The notes beneath the pieces are model-generated. The model saw only the letters and a list, made by a program, of their open reading frames with translations. It searched no databases and had not been told where the DNA came from. Shown in pieces: positions 44,869 to 53,812 of a stretch of DNA of 64,000 bases. Position 1 is the first letter of the stretch, and the number at the start of each line of letters is the position of its first letter. The DNA lies in contig NZ_BAGG01000266.1 in NCBI RefSeq assembly GCF_000308695.1, forward strand, positions 62,001 to 126,000, read 5' to 3'. This stretch comes from Nocardia takedensis NBRC 100417. GTDB taxonomy: Bacteria; Actinomycetota; Actinomycetes; Mycobacteriales; Mycobacteriaceae. A program made the translations under genes and the position numbers.

Positions 44869-45419
44869 CGGACCGGCCACAGGCCGAAGGGGCGCGCCAG
44901 GAGCGCATCGAGCAGTCGGGGCGGGTAGATGATCAGCAGACCGCTGGCGGGGTCGGCGGCGATGAACAGTTGGTCGCCGACTTCCACGCCGACGGCGCGG
45001 CGCGCGGCGACGGGCACCGTCAGCCGACCGAGGTTGGTGGCGGTGCGGCCGGGACCGATCTCGTTGCGGCTGACAACGATAAGCCCGCCCACGACCAACC
45101 ACGACAGCGACTCTCCATCACGCCACCCCATGTCGGCGCTGATGATCGAGATGCTGGCGTAACCGTTCTCGTGGACCGGACGAATCGCGTAGATCACCGT
45201 CCGCTCCGGCAGTTGCTCGACATTCGCCAAAGGCAGCCGAGGGACACCGGATGCGCCCGCCGGACCGCGGCGGGGATCGAGATCGCGTGAGGACGGGATC
45301 AGCGGAGGGAGCAGGTCATCGTCCACCGGAGTCACCCCCGTCGACGCGAGGACGCGAGTAGGAGGAGTCGGGGAGACGATGCGTGTCCAGAACATGCCCG
45401 GACACGGGTTCGAGAGCAT
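44865..45419 (-). CDS. AbrB/SpoVT-type DNA-binding protein
   Basis: This 184-residue protein has a swapped-hairpin AbrB-like segment in its C-terminal half (LGRLTVPVAARRAVGVEVGD), preceded by a region with IYAIRPVHENGYASISII. AbrB-like proteins are common in actinobacterial integrative elements next to integrase genes and probably regulate excision or integration. It starts 17 nt from the tRNA 3' end and overlaps the integrase gene. Confidence 0.75.
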   Translation of the reverse strand: MLSNPCPGMFWTRIVSPTPPTRVLASTGVTPVDDDLLPPLIPSSRDLDPRRGPAGASGVPRLPLANVEQLPERTVIYAIRPVHENGYASISIISADMGWRDGESLSWLVVGGLIVVSRNEIGPGRTATNLGRLTVPVAARRAVGVEVGDQLFIAADPASGLLIIYPPRLLDALLARPFGLWPVR

Positions 45420-45435
45420 ACGTGCGGTGGTTTTG

Positions 45436-45520
45436 TGTCCGGAGGGGGACTTGAACCCCCACGCCCGATAAAGGGCACTAGCACCTCAAGCTAGCGCGTC
45501 TGCCATTCCGCCACCCGGAC
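45436..45520 (-). tRNA. tRNA-Leu (anticodon GAG)
   Basis: The minus strand folds as a class II tRNA. Acceptor GTCCGGG pairs with TCCGGAC (one G-U). The anticodon stem CTAGC/GCTAG holds a loop TTGAGGT with anticodon GAG, a long variable arm follows, and the T arm GGGGGTTCAAGTCCCCC is intact. The 3' CCA is not encoded. The integrase-bearing element starts 17 bp past its 3' end, so this is the probable attachment site. Confidence 0.93.
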
Positions 45521-45735
45521 AAGGTGTGTTGTTCTCGTGTGTCGCAGGGGACTTCGTGGTGTCTCCGGCGATTTGGAATCTTAGACACAGGGTGGCCAGG
45601 AATGCCAATCGGCCTGTTCCGGGGTGGTGGGGGTGGTCGGAGGGGCGGGGGTGGGATAGTCTTCTGGTCGACTGTTCGGACAAGTGTCCGGGATTGGCTC
45701 GTTCGAGATGGCTCGGCGTGGCGGTAGGAGGACTG

Positions 45736-46821
45736 GTGCGGGTTACCGCTGCGGTTTCGCGTGGGGTGGGGGAGCCCATGGCGGTCGAGACGTTGGAGAT
45801 GCGGGAGCCTCGGGGCGACGAGGTGGTGGTGCGGGTGGTGGCCTCGGGGGTGTGCCATACCGATTGGACTACGCGCAAGAGTTTTCCGGCGGGGTTGCCG
45901 ATCGTGTTGGGGCACGAGGGGGCCGGGGTGGTCGAGCGGGTCGGGCAGGACGTGTCGGGGATCTCGGTGGGGGATCGGGTGCTGATGACCTATCAGAGTT
46001 GTGGGGTGTGCGCGGAGTGTTCGGCCGGGGTGCCGGGGTACTGCGCGGACTGGGCGATGTTGAATGCCGGGCGGTTCGGGGCGGACTCGCCGTTGCGGGC
46101 GGGGGACGAACCGGTGACGGGTGCGTTCTTCGGGCAGTCGAGTTTCGCCTCGCATGTGCTCGCGACCGCGCGCAATGTCGTGGTGGTGGACGAGGATGTC
46201 GATCTGGTGCGGGCGGCGGCGTTCGGGTGTGCGGTGCAGACCGGGGCGGGGGCGGTCACGGAGGTGTTGCGGCCCGATTCGGCGTCGGTGTTGGCGATCT
46301 TCGGGGCCGGCGGGGTGGGGATGTCGGCACTGCTGGCGGCGCGGGCGATCGGGGTGGGAACCGTTGTCGCGGTGGATGTGTCGCCGGAGCGGTTGCTGTT
46401 GGCGCGGGAGTTGGGGGCCGATGTGGTGGTCGACGGGAACGATCCGGATGTGGCGGGGCGGATCTCGGCGTTGGGGAAGGGCGGGGCGACGCACGCGCTG
46501 GACACGACCGGACTGGCCGGGGTGATGAAGACGGCGATCGAGGCGTTGGCCCCGCGCGGGGTGCTGACGTTGGTCGGGTTGGGGGAATCGCCGGTGCCGG
46601 TGGAGGTTTCGGCGCTGATCGGTCGCGGGAAGACGTTGCGGGGGTGCATCGAGGGGGATGTCGATCCGCAGGTGTTCCTGCCTCGACTGGTGCGGTGGCA
46701 GCGGGAGGGGAAGCTGCCGATGCGGCGGCTCGTGCGGGAGTATCCGCTGGAACGGGTCGACGACGCGATGGCCGACGCCGCGTCCGGTGCGGTCGTGAAG
46801 CCGGTCATCGTCTTGCCGTGA
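45736..46821 (+). CDS. zinc-dependent (aryl-)alcohol dehydrogenase
   Basis: This 361-residue MDR-family enzyme has the catalytic zinc motif SGVCHTDW with GHEGAGVV, a structural-zinc-like set of cysteines (SCGVCAECSAG), and the Rossmann motif IFGAGGVGMSALLAA near residue 190. It oxidises alcohols or reduces aldehydes with NAD(P). GTG 45736 is chosen for its TAGGAGG site. The stop overlaps the small HTH gene (GTGA). It is the first gene to the right of the tRNA, outside the mobile element. Confidence 0.88.
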   Translation: MRVTAAVSRGVGEPMAVETLEMREPRGDEVVVRVVASGVCHTDWTTRKSFPAGLPIVLGHEGAGVVERVGQDVSGISVGDRVLMTYQSCGVCAECSAGVPGYCADWAMLNAGRFGADSPLRAGDEPVTGAFFGQSSFASHVLATARNVVVVDEDVDLVRAAAFGCAVQTGAGAVTEVLRPDSASVLAIFGAGGVGMSALLAARAIGVGTVVAVDVSPERLLLARELGADVVVDGNDPDVAGRISALGKGGATHALDTTGLAGVMKTAIEALAPRGVLTLVGLGESPVPVEVSALIGRGKTLRGCIEGDVDPQVFLPRLVRWQREGKLPMRRLVREYPLERVDDAMADAASGAVVKPVIVLP

Positions 46822-47090
46822 ACCGGGCGACGACGGATCGGTGCGCGGACGCGGGGCTCGTGAAATCGCTGTATTCGCAGGAGCATCTGCGGTTCTGCGC
46901 GGTGATGCGCAGGCTGCGGGTGGACAGCGGACTCACGCAGAGCGAGTTGGCCGCGCGCCTGGGCAAGCCGCAGTCGTTCGTCAGCAAGTACGAGACCGGC
47001 GAGCGACGGTTGGACGTGGCCGAGGCGCGGGCGGTCGCCGCCGCGCTCGGGACGAGCCTGCGGGAGGTCGTCGCGGAGCTCGGCTGGTGA
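46818..47090 (+). CDS. XRE family regulator, small
   Basis: This 90-residue protein has a complete XRE HTH (LTQSELAARLGKPQSFVSKY). GTG 46818 overlaps the alcohol dehydrogenase stop, so the pair is coupled. It may regulate the dehydrogenase or a nearby gene. It converges on hmp after 14 bp. Confidence 0.82.
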   Translation: MNRATTDRCADAGLVKSLYSQEHLRFCAVMRRLRVDSGLTQSELAARLGKPQSFVSKYETGERRLDVAEARAVAAALGTSLREVVAELGW

Positions 47091-47104
47091 GTGGTGCGGC
47101 CGGC

Positions 47105-48316
47105 TCAGCCCTCGCGCCAGTCCGTCGGGGTGAACTGCTCGATATGGACGCGCGCAGCCGGAATTCCCCTGTCGCGCAGGGTCGCGCGCACCGCGTCGAG
47201 GAACGGGAGCGGACCGCAGACGTAGATGTCGGAGTCCGCGGGTAGGGTCAGCGCGGACAGGTCGAGGGGGCCCGCGTGGGTTCCCGGGGTGGGTTCGTCG
47301 TACCAGAGTTCGAGGGTCGCCGCGGTGAGTCGGCGGCTCAGGTCGAGATGGCGTGCGCGCAGGGGGTGGGTGATGGGCGAGCGGTCGGCGTGGGCGATGG
47401 TGACCGGTCGGTGCGGGGCGGTCGCGGCGAGGTGTTCGAGGATGCCGATCATCGGGGTCGCGCCGATGCCCGCGGAGAGCAGGACGAGCGGGGTGTCGGC
47501 GGTGGTGTCCAGGGTGATGTCGCCGAAGGGGTGGCTGATCTCCAGGGTGTCGCCGACGGCTACGCCGGTGTGCAGGAAGGTCGACACTTCGCCCGCGGGC
47601 GCGGCGTCGCGGTCGTCGACGCGTTTGACGGCGAACTCCAGCACACCGCTGCCGGGCGCGCCGAGCAGGCTGTACTGGCGGATCTGGCGGGCGCCGTCGG
47701 GAAGGGTGACACGCACCGAGACATACTGGCCCGCAAGGAAATCGGGGAGGGGGTCGGCGGTCACGGTGAAGACGGTCACCTCGGGGGTGTCCTCGGCGCG
47801 CGCGGTGACGGTCGCGGGGCGGAACACGGTGTCCGGGGTGGTGCCCGAGTCGCGGTAGAGGCGTCGCTCGAGGTCGATGAGGGTGTCGGCCATCAGCCAG
47901 TAGACGCGGTCCCAGGCGGCGGCCACCGGCGGGGTGACGGTGTCGGCGCCGAGGACTTCGACGATGGCGGCGAACAGTTCGTCGTGCACGAGGCCGTACT
48001 GCTCGGGGGCGATGCCGAGGGAGGCGTGCTTGTGGCCGATGCGGGCCAACATCCCGGCGGGGTGCGGCAGGTCGGGGTCGACCAGGTGGGTGGCGAAGAA
48101 GGCGATGGAGGCGGCCAGGGCGCGCGGTTGGGTGCCCTCGGCCTGATTGCCGCGGTTGAACAGGTCGCGGATCAGCGCCGGGTGGTCGGCGAAGAGCGTG
48201 CGGTAGAAGACGGTGGTGATCTCGTCGATGCGCGCGCCGATCAACGGCAGGGTGGCGCGGACGATCTCGGCGTGTTCGGGCTCGAGTTCGGTGCCGCCAC
48301 GGGTCGCTGTGGTCAT
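47105..48316 (-). CDS. hmp: flavohaemoglobin (nitric oxide dioxygenase)
   Basis: This 403-residue protein has an N-terminal globin (residues 10-145, with the proximal histidine in IGHKHASLGI) and a ferredoxin-reductase-like C-terminus (FAD motif RQIRQYSLLG and NAD motif LLSAGIGATPMIG). It oxidises NO to nitrate using O2 and NADH. The start ATG overlaps the stop of nsrR, giving an nsrR-hmp operon, as expected for NO stress control. A second copy lies at 52266-53495. Confidence 0.92.
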   Translation of the reverse strand: MTTATRGGTELEPEHAEIVRATLPLIGARIDEITTVFYRTLFADHPALIRDLFNRGNQAEGTQPRALAASIAFFATHLVDPDLPHPAGMLARIGHKHASLGIAPEQYGLVHDELFAAIVEVLGADTVTPPVAAAWDRVYWLMADTLIDLERRLYRDSGTTPDTVFRPATVTARAEDTPEVTVFTVTADPLPDFLAGQYVSVRVTLPDGARQIRQYSLLGAPGSGVLEFAVKRVDDRDAAPAGEVSTFLHTGVAVGDTLEISHPFGDITLDTTADTPLVLLSAGIGATPMIGILEHLAATAPHRPVTIAHADRSPITHPLRARHLDLSRRLTAATLELWYDEPTPGTHAGPLDLSALTLPADSDIYVCGPLPFLDAVRATLRDRGIPAARVHIEQFTPTDWREG

Positions 48317-48786
48317 CGCACGGTCCTTTCATCCAGGGTTTCGCTCGCCGGTGACACGGCGAGCAGACGCAGCAGTCCCGAGGTCGGTCCGGTGACCAAC
48401 TCCGCGAGGGTGTAGCGGTCGAGTTCGCGATAGAAGGCTTCCTCGGCGTCGGCGAGCACCCGGCGCAGTCGGCAACCGCCGATGAGCGGGCACGCGGGTT
48501 CGCCCGCGCATTCGACCACCGCGCGTCCGCCTTCGAGTTCGCGGATGAGCGCGCCCACCGAGACCGCACGGCCCGCGGGGGTGATGAACAGTCCGCCGGT
48601 GCGGCCGCGCTGGGCTTCGACCAGGCCGAGGTCGACCAGTTTCGACACCGCGCGGGCGACGTGCTGTTCGGAGACGCCGACCTGGTGCGCGATCAGACGG
48701 GTGGTCACCCGTGGGTCGGTTTCGCGGTTCACCGCCAGACGCATGATGGTCCGCAGACCGATGTCGGTGAACCTGGACAACTGCAT
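48313..48786 (-). CDS. nsrR: NO-sensing Rrf2 regulator NsrR
   Basis: This 157-residue Rrf2-family protein has a winged-helix N-terminus (QHVARAVSKLVDLGLVE) and three cysteines at 93, 99 and 105, the same spacing and positions as in Streptomyces coelicolor NsrR, which holds a [4Fe-4S] cluster sensitive to NO. It probably represses its own operon with hmp. An imperfect palindrome GCGTTAATTACGC at 48837-48849 upstream is a candidate operator. Confidence 0.93.
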   Translation of the reverse strand: MQLSRFTDIGLRTIMRLAVNRETDPRVTTRLIAHQVGVSEQHVARAVSKLVDLGLVEAQRGRTGGLFITPAGRAVSVGALIRELEGGRAVVECAGEPACPLIGGCRLRRVLADAEEAFYRELDRYTLAELVTGPTSGLLRLLAVSPASETLDERTVR

Positions 48787-48993
48787 GGGATCGACGCTAC
48801 CGAGCGGTCTGTTGCCGTGACGGCCACGCGGACGTGGCGTTAATTACGCACCGACGTGCGGTTTTTCGGTCTGCGATGATGTTCGGAAAGGTGATGTGGG
48901 CCACTGTGTACTCGTTGTGCTGTCGAGGGATGCGGACTTCGAAACGGCGACGCGCCCGCACGGCGGGTGGCGTGCGGGCGCGCGTCGATAGCG

Positions 48994-49857
48994 TCAGATG
49001 AGCGATTTGCCCTGTGCTCGTCGCTCGCGCATGTCCGCGAGGTAGGTCTCGAAGGGGTACAGCCGCACCGATTCCGGCATCTTGGAGATGATCAGGCCGA
49101 TGGTGCGCATGATCCGCTCGAACAGCCGCTGCCGCCGCGGACTCCAGCGCAGGCCGAGCTGATCGCGGAACGCCTGCGGCAGGAATCCGGTGCTGAAGAA
49201 GCGGTTCACGGGCGCGAAGGCGATCTGCGCGAAGCGCGGGTACGGTCCGAGCTCGATGACCTGCTCGATCAGGTACTTCTTGACCTCGTCGTCGAGGGAG
49301 AGTTCCTTCTCCATCTCCGCCCAGTACGCCTCGAAGGCGGCGCGGTCGGCGGGCCACATCTCCTGCGGCACCTGCAAGGTGGTGCCGAAGCGGGCGGCTT
49401 CCCGGTAGTGGTCCTCGGTGGTCGCTTCGTCCATGGGGCCGAACAGCAACGTCAGCGAGTCGACGCTGCCCTGGTAGAGGCAGGCCGCGACCCAGAGCTG
49501 GAGCTTGGGGTCGAAGGCGTTGTACTTGATCGGGCTGTCCGGCTTGGTGCGGACCTGCCGGTGCGCGGTGTTGACGGCCTCGCGGAAAGCCGCGCGGTCC
49601 TCGTCGGTGCCGATCATGGCGACCGCGAGGTAGGTCAGGGTGGTGCGGCCGCGCTTGTTCGGACGCAGGTCGTAGCGTCCGCTGTCCACGCTGCTCTCGA
49701 TCACGCCGCGTCCGACCGGCGCGTGGCTCAGCTGCATGACCACGTTGGCGGGCCCGCCGAGCAGGGCGGCCGGACCGGCCAGGTACTTGCGTCGCCGCTC
49801 GAGGTCGGCGGCGTCGTCCGGATCGCGCGGCGGCACGGTGCGGAGGGGACGAGTCAT
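48994..49857 (-). CDS. DUF2236 (MpaB-like) oxygenase
   Basis: This 287-residue protein matches the DUF2236/MpaB family of haem-dependent oxygenases. The conserved centre contains LLGGPANVVMQLSHAPVGRG near the N-terminus, the RTTLTYLAVAMIGT segment, and YNAFDPKLQLWVAACL. Nocardia and mycobacteria carry several such genes. About 150 bp without a gene separate it from the zinc-ribbon gene. The substrate is unknown. Confidence 0.85.
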   Translation of the reverse strand: MTRPLRTVPPRDPDDAADLERRRKYLAGPAALLGGPANVVMQLSHAPVGRGVIESSVDSGRYDLRPNKRGRTTLTYLAVAMIGTDEDRAAFREAVNTAHRQVRTKPDSPIKYNAFDPKLQLWVAACLYQGSVDSLTLLFGPMDEATTEDHYREAARFGTTLQVPQEMWPADRAAFEAYWAEMEKELSLDDEVKKYLIEQVIELGPYPRFAQIAFAPVNRFFSTGFLPQAFRDQLGLRWSPRRQRLFERIMRTIGLIISKMPESVRLYPFETYLADMRERRAQGKSLI

Positions 49858-50011
49858 GCGCTACTCCGTGAGTCGTTGAGAGAAATGTACATACATAGTC
49901 TCAGACCCGTGTCCGGCCTGCAACCACCGATGACCTGCTGATCTGCCGGTACGGGAGATCAACAAGTTGATGTGGATTCTCAGGTGGCGGTCGCCGCCGC
50001 GCGAGGTGGAC

Positions 50012-50272
50012 TCAGTAGGTGACGCGCGAGCGGCCCTCGTGGACCACCGGCGGTTCGCCGCTCATCGTGGTCACGGCCGCGGGGCCGGACCAGCCGCACG
50101 GCGTGCCGCAGGTGGCCACGACCGCGGACTCGGTGGTGCCGTCGCGATAGGTGGTGACGTGCACGGCGGCCGTGGCGGGATAGCCGCAGTCGTGGCATTT
50201 GCCGAAGTAGTTGACGATCTCGTGGATGTGGACGCGGGACACCACTTTGGGTGTGTCGCTGGTGATGCTCAT
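50012..50272 (-). CDS. small zinc-ribbon protein
   Basis: This 86-residue protein has CHDCG and, 26 residues on, CGTPCG, a four-cysteine zinc-ribbon pattern. The ATG at 50272 is chosen because the sequence upstream in the same frame is low complexity, though no clear ribosome site precedes it. The function is unknown. The interval 50273-50649 to its right holds nothing else I can support. Confidence 0.5.
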   Translation of the reverse strand: MSITSDTPKVVSRVHIHEIVNYFGKCHDCGYPATAAVHVTTYRDGTTESAVVATCGTPCGWSGPAAVTTMSGEPPVVHEGRSRVTY

Positions 50273-50649
50273 CGGAGGGCCGTTCGTTTCTGGGGTTGGC
50301 CGTGGGGGCGGTGCGGGTCGCGGACCGGCGGTTTCGGTGGCGCGGCCCGTTGTGTGCCACGTCACGTGCTGGAACCGTGCATAACTTACGCCATTGTCGG
50401 GCGGTGTGCGGAGGTTTGGCGATCGGGTTTGCTGGCGGTCTACGGCGACGCCGCTGGGTGCGGCGGCGATCTGGCTACGCGCGCTACCGGAATCGCCCTG
50501 CGTAGGGCCGTTGGACACCGTAAGAGCAGCGCGGGCGCGCGGGTGGGCGTCGAGTTCGGAATTGATTGCCCGCGAACCCGGGTAGTGCAGGATTCAAGTT
50601 CGCCGGACAGCGGAAGTAGATGGAACTGTGAGTAACATGCCAGCTCGTC

Positions 50650-51249
50650 TCACGGCGATTCGGTGCGTTCTCCCGCGCGGGCGTCGGCGGCCACGACCGT
50701 AGCGCTGCGGCCGACCGCGCACAGCGCCCGCACGGTTTCCGACAACTGGTCGTGGACTTCGTTGACCGCGGGATCCGACGGTTCGGCGGGCAGGGTGGGC
50801 GCGCGGTTCGCGAGTCGGTCGAGTTCGCCGGTCGAGGCGATGAAGCGCCGTGGCTCGGCGATGTCGGTGAGCGCGGTGGCGGCCAGGCGGGCGCAGTCCA
50901 CGACGGTGTCGATCAGCGCGCGGGTCTCGGGCGGCAGTCTCGTCAGGGTGTGGATGTCGGCCAGCACGGCGGCGGTGCGCATGTGGTCGAGGGCCGCGGC
51001 GAGGGTGTTGGCGACCCGGTAGAGGTTCGCGCGCTCGTGCGCGGTGAGCGCGGCGCTGTCCAGATCGTTGAGCAGGCGGTGGGTGAGTTCGTCGCCCGCG
51101 TGCTCGAGCAGGCGGACCCGCTCGCGCACCGAGGTGGGATCGGCGGGGCGGGAGGCGAGTTCGCGCAGGATCGAGGCGGCCTCGAGGGTGGCGGTCGCGG
51201 CGGTCCTGAGGTAGATCAGACTCGGCAGCATCGCGGGCGCGACGAACAT
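50650..51249 (-). CDS. PhoU-like (DUF47) protein
   Basis: This 199-residue, nearly all-helical protein resembles DUF47/PhoU-like accessory proteins of phosphate (Pit) transport. Examples are RVRLLEHAGDELTHRLLNDL and DHMRTAAVLADIHTLT. The usual Pit transporter partner gene is not in the window. The ATG at 51249 is preceded by GGAAAGGAT. Confidence 0.68.
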   Translation of the reverse strand: MFVAPAMLPSLIYLRTAATATLEAASILRELASRPADPTSVRERVRLLEHAGDELTHRLLNDLDSAALTAHERANLYRVANTLAAALDHMRTAAVLADIHTLTRLPPETRALIDTVVDCARLAATALTDIAEPRRFIASTGELDRLANRAPTLPAEPSDPAVNEVHDQLSETVRALCAVGRSATVVAADARAGERTESP

Positions 51250-51882
51250 GACTCGATCCTTTCCCCGTCGGTCCGCCGACCGGGGTGGCGGTGCGGTGAT
51301 CCTCTCCGTGCCGGTCGACCTATGTTTCCCACCATTCTCTCACCCCGATTCCTACGTCCGTGGCGGATCGATGGACGAGTGACGGTGATTTCGATCGAAA
51401 CAGCGATGTTTCATCATGCCGCACGAGGGCGGGCATGGCGTGGCGGGCTGAAAGTTAATTGATCTTCCGGGGGTGTGTCGAAGGGGAGTCGGCGTGGGAG
51501 CGTATCGGTGGTCGCAGCTCGGCACATCGTCGGCAAATGCGCGGCGGCACATCGGGAGCCGAAGGTGTCGAGCGGGGGGCGGCCGCGGGCGACAGGCGGA
51601 TCGGCAATCGGCGAATGGAACGTCGTACGAGTCCGTACCGCCTCTGCGTCGCGGAGCTGGGGCGACGGTGCCGAGTGTCAATATGTTATTAAGAATTCCT
51701 CGAATGTAGTCCTGGTGAAAGCTGGTTTTCGCGCACCATGTGAATGTATATTCTGGTGGTCTCGATCGGGTGGCGCGGAGCCGATATCCGGGCGACCGAG
51801 GCGCTCGGCGCGGGCCATCCGGTCACGGTCGGCACAGTCCGACCGGTGGCACTCTCGTGGCAACGACGCAGAAAGGTGCGCT
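51250..51882. other. intergenic, AT-richer promoter region
   Basis: This 633-bp gap lies upstream of the small gene at 51883. Bases 51690-51760 are notably AT-rich (ATATGTTATTAAGAATTC), so a promoter is likely here. A plus-strand frame is open across it, but it lacks motifs and codon bias. Confidence 0.45.
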
Positions 51883-52224
51883 ATGACACCGGCCTCCGCG
51901 GCACTCGCGGAAGCCACCGCAGCAGGATCGGCCAGTGCCGCAGCAACCGTCCCGGCTCCCGAGCCGCGACCCGGTGACTTCCCGAAACAACTCCGGCACA
52001 TCCGCGTCCGGGTCGGAACGCTGACGCTGGACTACATCGCCTCGGCCGCGCAGGCCGACGATGTCGCCCGGATCCTGAGGACCTGTCACGCCGAACTCGA
52101 GGTGACGGTGGTCGTAGACGACGAGATCCGAGCCGATCTTCCCTCGCTGCCGTGCTCGAAACTGTGGGACGGTCCGCCGTGCCAGGCGAAACGAGGCGGG
52201 GGCGAACGGATTCGCGCGACCTGA
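51883..52224 (+). CDS. hypothetical protein (113 aa)
   Basis: This protein has a disordered alanine/proline-rich N-terminal 30 residues, then KQLRHIRVRVGTLTLDYIAS and DVARILRTCHAELEVTVVVD, a small alpha/beta fold. ATG 51883 follows AGAAAGGTG. There is no signal peptide. It converges on the second flavohaemoglobin gene. The family is unknown. Confidence 0.62.
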   Translation: MTPASAALAEATAAGSASAAATVPAPEPRPGDFPKQLRHIRVRVGTLTLDYIASAAQADDVARILRTCHAELEVTVVVDDEIRADLPSLPCSKLWDGPPCQAKRGGGERIRAT

Positions 52225-52265
52225 GTCGACCGGGCCGCACCGGCGGGGCGCGGCCCGGTCCGTGC

Positions 52266-53495
52266 TCACGCCGAGAGGTGGCGCCAATCCACCGGCGTGA
52301 ACTGCTCGCAGTCGATGTGGTCGTCGGGGACCGCGATGCCGCGCAGTTCCTTGCGCATCGTGCGCAGGAATTCCGGTGAGCCGCACAGGTAGTAGTCGGC
52401 GTCGGCGGGGAGATCGAGGAGGGTGAGGTCGAGGGCGCCCTGCCGCGACCCCGGGGTGGGTTGGGTGTACCAGAGCGCGAGCGTCGCGGCGGGCAGGCGT
52501 TCGGCGAGATCGCGCTGCCGGGTGCGCAAGGCGTGCGTGGTGGGGGAGCGGTCGGCGTGGGCGATGGTGACGGGTCGCCGCGGGGAGTTGGCCGCGATGT
52601 GCTCGAGAATCCCGATCATCGGGGTGATGCCGATGCCCGCCGACAGCAGCACCAGGGGAGTGGTGGCCTCGGTGTCGATGGTGGTGTGGCCGAACGGGTG
52701 GGTGAATTCGACGGTGTCGCCGGGGACGAGATTGTCGTGCAGCCATGTGGACACCTCGCCCGCCGGATGCGGCGGCCGCACCTGACGGCGTTTGACCGCG
52801 AATTCGAGCGTGCCGCCGCCGGGTGCGTTGACCAGGCTGTACTGCCGGATCTGCCGCGCCCCGTCGGCCAGTGTGACGCGCACCGAGATGTATTGGCCGG
52901 GAAGGAAATCGGGCGTCGGGGTGGCGGCGTCGGCGGATTCCACGGTGTAGATCGCGACGTCGGGGGTGTCCTGCACGCGTGCGGTGACCAGTCCCGGGCG
53001 GAAGGGGTCGTTGGGTTCGGTGCCGGTGCTCGAGTACAAGTCGATCTCTCGCTCGATGAGCGTGGTGGCGAGCAGTTGGTAGACGTGATCCCAGGCGGTG
53101 GCGACTTGCGGGGTGACGGTGTCGGCGCCGAGGACCTCCACGATCGCGTCGAACAGGTGCCGGTGCACGACGGCGTACTGGTCGACGGTGACGCCGAGGG
53201 AGGCGTGTTTGTGGGCGATGCGCGCGAGCATCGAGGCCGGACGCGGGGTGGCGGGGTCGACCAGGTGGGTCGCGAAGGCGGCGATGGAGGCCGCGAGCGC
53301 GCGCGGTTGGTCGCCGTCGGCTTGGTCGGCGCGATTGAACAGGTCGCGTTCGAGATCGGGGTGGTGCTGGAAGAGGCGGCGGTAGAACACGGTGCTGATC
53401 TCGTCGACGTGCGCGCCGACCAACGGCAGGGTGGCGCGGACGATCTCGGCGTGTTCGGGTCGGAGGTCGGCGTCGTTGCCGGGGGCGAGGGACAT
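52266..53495 (-). CDS. second flavohaemoglobin
   Basis: This 409-residue homologue of the hmp product at 47105 has a globin domain (IAHKHASLGVTVDQYAVVH) and FAD/NAD reductase domains (RQIRQYSLVN, LLSAGIGITPMIG). The two proteins are similar over their whole length. It lacks a neighbouring nsrR. The ATG at 53495 has GGAAGGAAA upstream; longer frames begin in the promoter region. About 300 AT-richer bases upstream probably hold its promoter and that of the secreted protein gene. Confidence 0.9.
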   Translation of the reverse strand: MSLAPGNDADLRPEHAEIVRATLPLVGAHVDEISTVFYRRLFQHHPDLERDLFNRADQADGDQPRALAASIAAFATHLVDPATPRPASMLARIAHKHASLGVTVDQYAVVHRHLFDAIVEVLGADTVTPQVATAWDHVYQLLATTLIEREIDLYSSTGTEPNDPFRPGLVTARVQDTPDVAIYTVESADAATPTPDFLPGQYISVRVTLADGARQIRQYSLVNAPGGGTLEFAVKRRQVRPPHPAGEVSTWLHDNLVPGDTVEFTHPFGHTTIDTEATTPLVLLSAGIGITPMIGILEHIAANSPRRPVTIAHADRSPTTHALRTRQRDLAERLPAATLALWYTQPTPGSRQGALDLTLLDLPADADYYLCGSPEFLRTMRKELRGIAVPDDHIDCEQFTPVDWRHLSA

Positions 53496-53812
53496 CGCTG
53501 ATTTCCTTCCACTCCACGCGATCGCCGGTCCGGGGGCGCGCGGGGGCCGCACAGGGTCACCGATCGGCTGCGGTCGGCGCGGCGCTCATGGGGGTGGGTA
53601 CGGCGAGCTTTGGAGAGCGATTTTCTGGTTACATATTCTCGATAACTGCCATGTAGACGGCAAATTCAGACGCAGAATACCCAATAACTTATGTCCGCAC
53701 CGCCGAATCGGCGGCACGATCCGGGCGTGGGCCACGGCCGGCGCACCCATCCAGGTCACCCGGTGATCCGAATGCGAATGGACAGGGTCTCTTTCAGGAT
53801 GAAGGGTTGAAG

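Noticed and set aside
35173..45436. A second copy of the tRNA-Leu 3' end as attR within the window
   Set aside because: I looked for the T-arm/acceptor sequence to the left and did not see it. The search was by eye, so its absence is not proof.
45993..48569. Minus-strand frame of about 858 codons across the alcohol dehydrogenase and hmp
   Set aside because: It spans two genes on opposite strands and has no domain; alcohol dehydrogenase, hmp and nsrR are clear in their own frames.
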